A stretch of DNA of 55,592 nt, from positions 1 through 55,592 of the forward strand of contig JAFZAB010000084.1 of NCBI GenBank assembly GCA_017548425.1. Reading direction: 5' to 3'. The translations under genes and the position numbers were made by a program. The notes under the pieces are model-generated. The model saw only the letters and a program-made list of their open reading frames with translations, searched no databases and had not been told where the DNA came from. Positions 25,757-32,346 of the stretch are shown one piece after another. This stretch comes from Victivallales bacterium (GTDB lineage Bacteria > Verrucomicrobiota > Lentisphaeria > Oligosphaerales > Oligosphaeraceae). Numbering within the stretch: position 1 is the stretch's first letter; every line of letters begins with the position of its first letter.

Positions 25757-27190
25757 ATGTCATACGATACCTATCAGAGTCCGTTTTCGACCCGCTATGC
25801 GGGGCCGCAGATGCAGGAAATCTTCTCCGAACAGCATAAATTCCGCACATGGCGGCGGTTGTGGATCGCCTTGGCGGAAGTCGAAAAGGAACTCGGACTG
25901 GATATTACGGATGCGCAAATCGCGCAGTTGAAGGAACATGCGTTGGACATCAATTTCGCGGACGCGGAAGCGCGGGAGAAAATCGTCCGCCATGACGTCA
26001 TGAGCCATGTCTATGCCTACGGATTGCAGTGCCCAGATGCGAAGGGCATCATCCATCTTGGCGCGACATCGTGCTATGTCGGTGACAATACGGATCTTAT
26101 CATCATGAAGGAAGGCCTTGCGCTGTTGCGCGGCAAGCTCGTGACGACCATCGGCAATCTGGCGGCGTTCGCGGAAAAGTATGCCTCCATGCCGACGTTG
26201 GCCTTCACGCATTTCCAGCCTGCGCAGCCGACGACCGTCGGCAAACGCGCCACGTTGTGGATTCAAGACTTGCTGGCGGATGTGGAAGATCTGGACTATG
26301 TCATGAACGGTCTGAAACTGCTTGGTTCGAAAGGTACGACGGGTACGCAGGCGAGCTTCCTCGAACTGTTCAACGGCGACCACGCCCGTTGCGAGAAGCT
26401 TGATGCGATGATTGCGGAAAAGATGGGCTTCCCTGGCTGCTATGCCGTGTCCGGCCAGACGTATTCGCGCAAGATTGATTCGCGCATTCTGAACGTGCTT
26501 TCGGGCATCGCGCAGAGCGCGGCGAAATTCTCCAACGACATCCGTCTTCTTCAGCATCTGAAAGAAGTGGAGGAGCCGTTTGAGAAGTCGCAGATCGGTT
26601 CTTCCGCCATGGCCTACAAGCGGAATCCGATGCGCAGTGAACGCATCGCATCCATCGCCCGCTACGTGATTTGCGACGCCTTGAATCCCGCCATCACGGC
26701 GGCGACGCAGTGGTTTGAACGCACGTTGGACGATTCCGCCAACAAGCGTATCGCCGTCGCGGAGGCTTTCCTGGCCGTCGATGGCATTCTGACGCTGTAC
26801 AGCAACGTTTCCAACGGTCTGGTCGTCTATCCGAAAGTCATCCAGCGGCGGTTGGAACAGGAATTGCCGTTCATGGCATCGGAAAACATCATGATGGACG
26901 CTGTGAAGGCTGGTGGCGACCGTCAGGAGCTGCATGAGGCCATTCGCGTGAACGCGCAGGCCGCGGCCGCTAACGTCAAGCAGAACGGCGGTGAAAACGA
27001 CCTGCTGGAACGTTTGGCGAAGGACGAACACTTCGCGAAAATCGACATTGATCTCAAGGCGGTTCTCGATCCGCAGCGCTATGTGGGACGCGCTCCCGAA
27101 CAGACGATCGGCTATCTTGAACAATGCGTCAAGCCGTTTTTGGCCGCCAATGCCGCGAATGCGGTGGACGGTGGCGCCGTGAATGTCTGA
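25757..27190 (+). CDS. purB: adenylosuccinate lyase
   Basis: A 477-residue fumarase/aspartase superfamily lyase working twice in purine synthesis (SAICAR to AICAR and adenylosuccinate to AMP, releasing fumarate). The superfamily signature GSSAMAYKRNPMRSE holds the flexible catalytic-serine loop (about residues 280-295), and the histidine regions HLGATSCYVGDN (about 95) and LAFTHFQPAQPTTVGKR (about 155) are present. It is the longer form common in eukaryotes and some bacteria. Begins MSYDTYQSPFSTRYAG. Sits between purC and purA, whose products feed and use it. Confidence 0.95.
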   Translation: MSYDTYQSPFSTRYAGPQMQEIFSEQHKFRTWRRLWIALAEVEKELGLDITDAQIAQLKEHALDINFADAEAREKIVRHDVMSHVYAYGLQCPDAKGIIHLGATSCYVGDNTDLIIMKEGLALLRGKLVTTIGNLAAFAEKYASMPTLAFTHFQPAQPTTVGKRATLWIQDLLADVEDLDYVMNGLKLLGSKGTTGTQASFLELFNGDHARCEKLDAMIAEKMGFPGCYAVSGQTYSRKIDSRILNVLSGIAQSAAKFSNDIRLLQHLKEVEEPFEKSQIGSSAMAYKRNPMRSERIASIARYVICDALNPAITAATQWFERTLDDSANKRIAVAEAFLAVDGILTLYSNVSNGLVVYPKVIQRRLEQELPFMASENIMMDAVKAGGDRQELHEAIRVNAQAAAANVKQNGGENDLLERLAKDEHFAKIDIDLKAVLDPQRYVGRAPEQTIGYLEQCVKPFLAANAANAVDGGAVNV

Positions 27191-27265
27191 CGGCGTGTTA
27201 TGAATCATCATCCGCGGCGGTCGGCCGCGGATGTCACCAAAAATAAATTACAAAAAGGACAAAAG

Positions 27266-28549
27266 ATGTCATCAGTCGTTGTAGTCGGTACCCAATGGGG
27301 CGACGAAGGGAAAGGCAAGATTGTGGATTATCTTGCCTCGCAGGCAGATGTAGTAGCGCGTTATCAGGGCGGCAGCAATGCAGGCCATACAGTTGTCGCA
27401 AACGGACATGAATTCAAATTGCATCTGTTGCCATCCGGCATCCTTTATCCGGGCTGCACATGCATCATTGGCAACGACGTCGTTCTCGATCCAAAGGAAC
27501 TTTTGGACGAACTGGACGACATGGCATCCAAGAACCAGAAAGTCAGCACATTGTGGATTTCCAACAGGGCGCATGTCGTAATGCCGTATCATAAGCGTTT
27601 CGATGCGTTGGAGGAGAAATTCAAAGGAAATACAAAGGTCGGTACGACGGGCCGTGGCATTGGCCCATGCTATGCGGATGCGGCGGATCGTATCGGAATC
27701 CGTGTCGTCAGCTGGATGGACAAAGAAGCCTTCGCGACGGAACTGAAGGCCGTGCTGGAATACAAGAACCGCATCATGACGCAAGTCTTTGGCGAAGAGC
27801 CGTTTGACTTCCAAGCCATCTATGACGAATACTGCGGCTATGCGGACAGGCTTCGTTCCTACATCTGCGATACATGCGCGTTGATGCATGAAATTCTGGA
27901 AGCAGATAAGAAGATCCTTTTCGAAGGCGCGCAGGCGGCCATGCTCGATCTGTCCCACGGGACGTATCCCTTTGTCACGAGCTCACATCCGACGGCTGGC
28001 GCGGTGTGCGTCGGCTTGGGCATCGGGCCGAAAAGCATCGGCAAGATCGTCGGTGTCGTGAAAGCCTACGCGACACGCGTTGGCGAAGGGCCGTTCCCGA
28101 CGGAACAGTTGAACGAAAACGGTGTAAAATTGCGTGAAATCGCCCACGAATATGGAGCGACCACGGGGCGTCCACGCCGCACGGGCTGGCTGGACATGTG
28201 CGTCGTCAAATACGCCGCGCAGATCAACGGTTTGGACTGCATCGCGCTGACGCGAACAGATATTCTGGACACATTCCCTGAAATCAAAATCTGCACAGGC
28301 TACAAGTTCAACGGCAAGTTGCTGAACGAGTTCCCCGCCAGCCTGAAAGTTTTGGGCGAAGTAGAGCCTGTCTATGAAACGCTGCCAGGCTGGATGACGA
28401 GCATCAGCGGTATCCGCGAATATGACAAGCTGCCGTCGAACTGCCGCCGCTACGTGGAGCGTATCGGCGAACTCGCGAAGACGCGCATCGGCATCGTGTC
28501 CGTCGGGCCGGATCGCGACCAGACAATCGTTTTGGAACCGATGTTCTAA
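27266..28549 (+). CDS. purA: adenylosuccinate synthetase
   Basis: A 427-residue enzyme joining IMP and aspartate with GTP, the committed step to AMP. It starts MSSVVVVGTQWGDEGKGK, where the GDEGKGK loop binds GTP and carries the catalytic aspartate. Other family blocks are QGGSNAGHT, GTTGRGIGPCYADA (about 130) and the GTP base site near VSVGPDRDQTI at the end. ATG 27266 is preferred over an in-frame ATG at 27200, because it matches the family start and AAAAAGGAC lies before it. Follows purB by 75 bases. Confidence 0.96.
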   Translation: MSSVVVVGTQWGDEGKGKIVDYLASQADVVARYQGGSNAGHTVVANGHEFKLHLLPSGILYPGCTCIIGNDVVLDPKELLDELDDMASKNQKVSTLWISNRAHVVMPYHKRFDALEEKFKGNTKVGTTGRGIGPCYADAADRIGIRVVSWMDKEAFATELKAVLEYKNRIMTQVFGEEPFDFQAIYDEYCGYADRLRSYICDTCALMHEILEADKKILFEGAQAAMLDLSHGTYPFVTSSHPTAGAVCVGLGIGPKSIGKIVGVVKAYATRVGEGPFPTEQLNENGVKLREIAHEYGATTGRPRRTGWLDMCVVKYAAQINGLDCIALTRTDILDTFPEIKICTGYKFNGKLLNEFPASLKVLGEVEPVYETLPGWMTSISGIREYDKLPSNCRRYVERIGELAKTRIGIVSVGPDRDQTIVLEPMF

Positions 28550-28588
28550 AGTTGTAAGACAATCGGATTAAAGGCATAGGAAGTTTTT

Positions 28589-30211
28589 ATGAAAATCGCA
28601 GGTTTTATTCTGGCAATATCGGTATCGGCGGTATTGGGCGGCGAAATGCTGCAGATTGACGGCAAGCCCGTCGAAATCGTGAAAACGGGACAGTACAGCC
28701 CCGAAGCGGTTTCGGACAAGCTTGCGGCGCAGTCGTTTGCGGATACGCTGCTGCCTGTGCGGCGGAGCTTTGTGTATGGGCAGGTCTTCTGGAACGGTTA
28801 CGCGAAGCAGTTCACCTACGCTCCGTATTTCGAATTCAAGCCGGTGGAAGGCGCTGTGAAATACCGCTTTACGGTGAAAGGCGCGGATGGCGCGTTGCTG
28901 GAATTCGTTGCGGATTCGCCGTATGCGGTGTTGACGCCTGTCTGGGGGGCCGTGCGCGAAGGCGACACGACCGTGAAAACCGTTGGAATCGATGCTGATG
29001 GAAAGGAACTGGGCGTCAGTGGCGAACGTAAATTCTACCGCATGCCGCCGTTCGACAACCGCTACGCACCGAAGGCAAAGCCGTATCTGGAGGCCGCAAA
29101 GGACGCGTATCATTATCTCTTGACGTTCGACGCCATCCAGCATCTGAAGAAAGGCGAACCGAGCCCGAACTATACGCGTTACTGCTATCCCAGCAAGATG
29201 CATTCCGCCATCATCGAAGGGTTGCTGGAACATGCGGAGCTGGATCCGAGCGTGAAAGCGGAGGCCATTGAAATCGCGACGCAGAGCGCGAATTTCATGA
29301 TCCGAACGGCGGTTCCCGCCGGACAGCCGCTGGAATATCTTCCATTGACGTATCTTATGCCGACGACGGAGGCCGGCAAGAATCTGGCCGCCGTGTCCAA
29401 GCTCGGAACGATCATGATGATTTATCCGGTGAAGACCGGCAATGCGATGATCCGTCTGTACAACGAGACGAAGAATCAGGCGTATCTGGATTATGCCGTG
29501 AAAATCGGCGAGCAGTACCTCCGCCTGCAGCGGGAAGACGGCACATGGGCGCTTGTCTATAAGATTGAAGACGGCTCGGTCGTTTCAGAAAACGCCTGCG
29601 AACCAGTCGATATCCTGCCATTCCTGAACAACTTAGGCTTGGCGACGGGACGTGATGATTTCCGCGAAGCGGCGGAACGCGGCATGGGCATCGTCAAAAA
29701 ACGCATCAAGTCGCTTGATTGGGAAGGGCAGTTTGAAGACACGAGAGTGCAGGCGGCACCGTACAGCAATCTATCGAAGCATCCCGCGGCGGACAGTTTC
29801 CTCTTCATGGCTGATATCATGAAACAAAAAGGACAGTCCGCTCCGCCGGAATTTGTAGCGCAAGCACGCGAGGCATTGCGTCTGGCGGAGGACCAGTTCG
29901 TCGTCTGGCGGAAGAACAACTGGATGCTGGCACCGTCGGCGATGGAGCAGTTCAATTGCTACAAGAATGTCGATGCCTCCATCGCGAAGATGATCCGCTT
30001 CTATTTGCTGCTGTTTGACTTGGAGAAGAATCCGTTGGATTTGGCGAAAGCACGCGCTTTGGGCGATTCGCTGACGCGCATCCAGATGGCCAATGGCCGC
30101 ATTCCCACGTGGTGCGACTGGAAGAAAGGCCCGGACAGCGACTGGATCAACTGCATGTACGCCGCAGCCGATGCGCTGAAGCTACTGGCGAAATACGAAG
30201 GGATTCAATAA
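28589..30211 (+). CDS. secreted alpha/alpha-barrel-like putative carbohydrate-active protein
   Basis: A 540-residue protein with a signal peptide (MKIAGFILAISVSAVLGG). Residues 60-150 form a beta-rich domain of fibronectin-like character (YFEFKPVEGAVKYRFTVKG). Residues 160-540 are helical, with the rhythm of an (alpha/alpha) toroid as in polysaccharide lyases and epimerases: YLDYAVKIGEQYLRLQREDGTWAL, DILPFLNNLGLATGRDDF, SLTRIQMANGRIPTWCDWK. I do not recognise a defined family; a role in uronic-acid polysaccharide breakdown is an inference from fold and neighbours. It is the last gene on this strand before a strong terminator, and follows purA by 39 bases although unrelated in function. Confidence 0.6.
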   Translation: MKIAGFILAISVSAVLGGEMLQIDGKPVEIVKTGQYSPEAVSDKLAAQSFADTLLPVRRSFVYGQVFWNGYAKQFTYAPYFEFKPVEGAVKYRFTVKGADGALLEFVADSPYAVLTPVWGAVREGDTTVKTVGIDADGKELGVSGERKFYRMPPFDNRYAPKAKPYLEAAKDAYHYLLTFDAIQHLKKGEPSPNYTRYCYPSKMHSAIIEGLLEHAELDPSVKAEAIEIATQSANFMIRTAVPAGQPLEYLPLTYLMPTTEAGKNLAAVSKLGTIMMIYPVKTGNAMIRLYNETKNQAYLDYAVKIGEQYLRLQREDGTWALVYKIEDGSVVSENACEPVDILPFLNNLGLATGRDDFREAAERGMGIVKKRIKSLDWEGQFEDTRVQAAPYSNLSKHPAADSFLFMADIMKQKGQSAPPEFVAQAREALRLAEDQFVVWRKNNWMLAPSAMEQFNCYKNVDASIAKMIRFYLLLFDLEKNPLDLAKARALGDSLTRIQMANGRIPTWCDWKKGPDSDWINCMYAAADALKLLAKYEGIQ

Positions 30212-30240
30212 GACGAGAGATTAGATAATCTTATAAATTC

Positions 30241-30277
30241 AAGGGCATAAGGTAACACAAAACCTTATGCCCTTTTT
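30241..30277 (+). terminator. intrinsic terminator after the purA/secreted-protein run
   Basis: AAGGGCATAAGGT (30241-30253) pairs perfectly with ACCTTATGCCCTT (30262-30274), 8-base loop, followed by TTTTT. It separates the upstream transcript from the glnK-amtB promoter region. Confidence 0.9.
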
Positions 30278-30362
30278 GATTTTCATAGACCTAGCTGTCA
30301 GCATTATTAGAGGTTTTCAAGGGACGAACGGGACGAATGGGACGAATGGGACATTTTATGGT

Positions 30363-30398
30363 TTACATGACATGTAATGGTTTTACATAAAATGTAAA
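30363..30398 (+). promoter_or_regulatory. twin palindromes upstream of the sigma-54 promoter (candidate enhancer sites)
   Basis: TTACATG-A-CATGTAA (30363-30377) and TTTACAT-AAA-ATGTAAA (30382-30398) are both perfect inverted repeats sharing the half-site TTACAT. They lie about 45-80 bases upstream of the -24 element, a distance used by activator sites of sigma-54 promoters. They differ from the NtrC and NifA consensus sites. Short GGGACGAA tandem repeats (30323-30355) stand just before them. Confidence 0.7.
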
Positions 30399-30441
30399 TA
30401 AAGCCTGTTGTTTAGGCGTGTTTTTGTGCTTGCTGAGAAGT

Positions 30442-30457
30442 TGGCACGGTAGTTGCT
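30442..30457 (+). promoter_or_regulatory. sigma-54 (-24/-12) promoter of glnK-amtB
   Basis: TGGCAC-GGTAG-TTGCT matches the consensus TGGCAC-N5-TTGC(A/T) exactly, with correct spacing. The expected transcription start is about 12 bases after it, leaving a leader of about 65 bases before glnK. Sigma-54 control needs an enhancer-binding activator; one is encoded at 903-2465. Confidence 0.93.
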
Positions 30458-30535
30458 AATGATAGTCGAACATTTCATGAAATGCCGCGTACGGGCATGA
30501 CATGAAGGCTACAATCCATTCAACAGGAGCACACC

Positions 30536-30877
30536 ATGAAACTCATCATCGCGTACATTCAGCCTGATCGGCTGAATCCCGTCAAGCAGGCGTTATACGC
30601 CCGCAAAGTTTTCAAGATATCCGTGACAAACGCATTGGGCTGTGGACAGCAGCAAGGCTATGTGAATGTATGGCGTGGCACTTTGCGGGAAGTCAACTTG
30701 CTCAAGAAGCTACGGCTGGCCATCGCGGTCAACGACGATTTTGTCGAAACGACCATTGAAGGCATCATTGAAGGCGCGCGGACAGGGCACATCGGCGACG
30801 GCAAGATTTTTGTCCTGCCGATGGACGAATGCATCCGCATCAGAACCGGTGAACGTGGCAGCGAAGCGATAGGATAG
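30536..30877 (+). CDS. glnK: PII nitrogen regulatory protein lacking the uridylylated tyrosine
   Basis: A 113-residue PII signal protein that senses ATP/ADP and 2-oxoglutarate and controls partners such as AmtB. The B-loop TGHIGDGKIFVLPMDECIRIRTGERG is intact, and the 2-oxoglutarate-binding glutamine survives in GCGQQQG. The T-loop reads GYVNVWRGTLREVNLLKK where classical GlnK has RGAEY, so the uridylylation target Tyr51 is missing; the contact arginine (WRG) is kept. Regulation by GlnD-type uridylylation is therefore unlikely. Linked to amtB by six bases and driven by a sigma-54 promoter, the usual glnK-amtB arrangement. AGGAG precedes the ATG. Confidence 0.92.
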   Translation: MKLIIAYIQPDRLNPVKQALYARKVFKISVTNALGCGQQQGYVNVWRGTLREVNLLKKLRLAIAVNDDFVETTIEGIIEGARTGHIGDGKIFVLPMDECIRIRTGERGSEAIG

Positions 30878-30883
30878 GAGATT

Positions 30884-32242
30884 ATGACCATGAAAACATC
30901 TGTGAGAATACTGCTCTTGATGATATTCGGTGCGGCTGGCATGCTTGCCGCTGCGGACAAAGGAGCGTCTGCGGAACAGGTCCAGATCAACTTGAACATT
31001 GTCTGGACGATTGTCGGCGGCATCTTGGTGTTCGCCATGCAGGCGGGCTTCGCCATGGTCGAGACAGGCATGACGCGTGCGAAAAACGCGGCCAACATCA
31101 TGATGAAAAACATGCTGGATTTCGGTCTGGGCTCCATCGCGTTCTTTCTGATCGGTGCCGCGTTCATGTTTGGCAAAACGGCCTATGGATTCATTGGCAC
31201 GGACGGTTGGTTCATGAGTTCGTTGCACGGCGCGGCGGATTGGGACTGGACGTTCATGTTCTTCCAGACGATGTTCGCCGCGACATCCGCGACGATTGTT
31301 TCGGGTGCTGTCGCTGAGCGGACAAAATTCTCCGCATATCTCGTCTATTCCGTCATCGTCAGTGCATTCATTTATCCAATATCCGGCAAGTGGGCATGGG
31401 GCAGCCTCTTCAACGCGGAAGCGGCCGGTTGGCTGGGCAACCTCGGCTTTGTCGATTTTGCGGGTTCGAACGTCGTCCATAGCGTCGGTGGCTGGCTTGC
31501 GTTGGCGGGTGCGATTATGCTCGGGCCACGTATTGGCAAATACAACCCTGATGGCAAGCCGAATGCGATTCCAGGCCACAACTTGGTCATCGCGACGCTT
31601 GGCGTGCTGATCCTGTGGATTGGTTGGTTTGGGTTCAACCCTGGCTCCACGACGGCGGGTATTGGCGATATCGGACGGATTGCTTTGGTCACGAACTTCG
31701 GCGCCGTCTCCGGCATGATTACGGCCATGATCATGGCTTGGATCATCATGAAAAAGCCTGACCTGTCCATGACGCTCAACGGTGCGCTTGCGGGACTTGT
31801 GGCGATCACCGCACCGTGCAACACGGTGACGCCTGTCGCGGCAATTGTGATTGGCGTTATCGCCGGTATTCTCGTGACGGTCAGCGTCATGACACTCGAC
31901 CGCATAGGCGTGGATGATCCTGTCGGTGCTGTCAGTGTCCATGCGATGAATGGCCTGTGGGGCACGATTTCCTGCGGTCTCTTCAATGCCGAAGCCGTCT
32001 TGGAAGTTGGTGAAGCGAACACGGGGCTGTTCTATGGCGGTGGATTCCGTCAGCTTGGAGTCCAGATACTTGGTGCGGGATGCACGTTCGCGTGGGCGTT
32101 CGGTCTTGGCTTGTTGATGTTCTACATCATCAAGAAGACCATGGGCTTCCGCGTCACGGCCGAAGAGGAATTCAAAGGTCTGGACATCGTGGAGCATGGT
32201 AACGACGCCTATGCCGGATTCCAGATTTTCCCGAACGAATAA
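30884..32242 (+). CDS. amtB: ammonium transporter
   Basis: A 452-residue Amt family channel with a signal-like first segment (residues 4-25) and eleven further membrane segments. Family marks include the entry region GFAMVETGMTRAKN, the AVAERTKFSAYLVYS block, the signature SVGGWLALAGAIMLGPRIGKY with the first pore histidine just before it (VVHSVGG), and the second pore histidine in VHAMNGLWGT. Conducts ammonia/ammonium across the inner membrane. Co-transcribed with the PII gene six bases upstream, whose T-loop normally plugs this channel when nitrogen is plentiful. Full length; an ATG at 30890 is an alternative start. Confidence 0.95.
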   Translation: MTMKTSVRILLLMIFGAAGMLAAADKGASAEQVQINLNIVWTIVGGILVFAMQAGFAMVETGMTRAKNAANIMMKNMLDFGLGSIAFFLIGAAFMFGKTAYGFIGTDGWFMSSLHGAADWDWTFMFFQTMFAATSATIVSGAVAERTKFSAYLVYSVIVSAFIYPISGKWAWGSLFNAEAAGWLGNLGFVDFAGSNVVHSVGGWLALAGAIMLGPRIGKYNPDGKPNAIPGHNLVIATLGVLILWIGWFGFNPGSTTAGIGDIGRIALVTNFGAVSGMITAMIMAWIIMKKPDLSMTLNGALAGLVAITAPCNTVTPVAAIVIGVIAGILVTVSVMTLDRIGVDDPVGAVSVHAMNGLWGTISCGLFNAEAVLEVGEANTGLFYGGGFRQLGVQILGAGCTFAWAFGLGLLMFYIIKKTMGFRVTAEEEFKGLDIVEHGNDAYAGFQIFPNE

Positions 32243-32256
32243 TGGATTCAATTAAT

Positions 32257-32298
32257 ATTCGTCCCCAAGAGGAGTATCTTATTCTCTTGGGGACGAAT
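32257..32298. terminator. bidirectional hairpin between convergent genes
   Basis: ATTCGTCCCCAAGAG (32257-32271) and CTCTTGGGGACGAAT (32284-32298) form a perfect 15-bp stem with a 12-base loop. It lies just after amtB and faces the 3' end of the minus-strand glycosidase gene. There is no long T-run, so a role as terminator is likely but not certain. Confidence 0.7.
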
Positions 32299-32346
32299 GT
32301 GTTATACCATAAACCATACCCAATGATGCTGCGACGGGAAAGATTT

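Noticed and set aside
25760..27211. A 483-codon open frame opposite purB
   Set aside because: It mirrors purB almost exactly and is dominated by Arg, His and Phe; no family resemblance.
30710..32251. A 513-codon open frame opposite glnK-amtB
   Set aside because: Antisense to two well-supported genes, and very rich in His, Arg and Asp.
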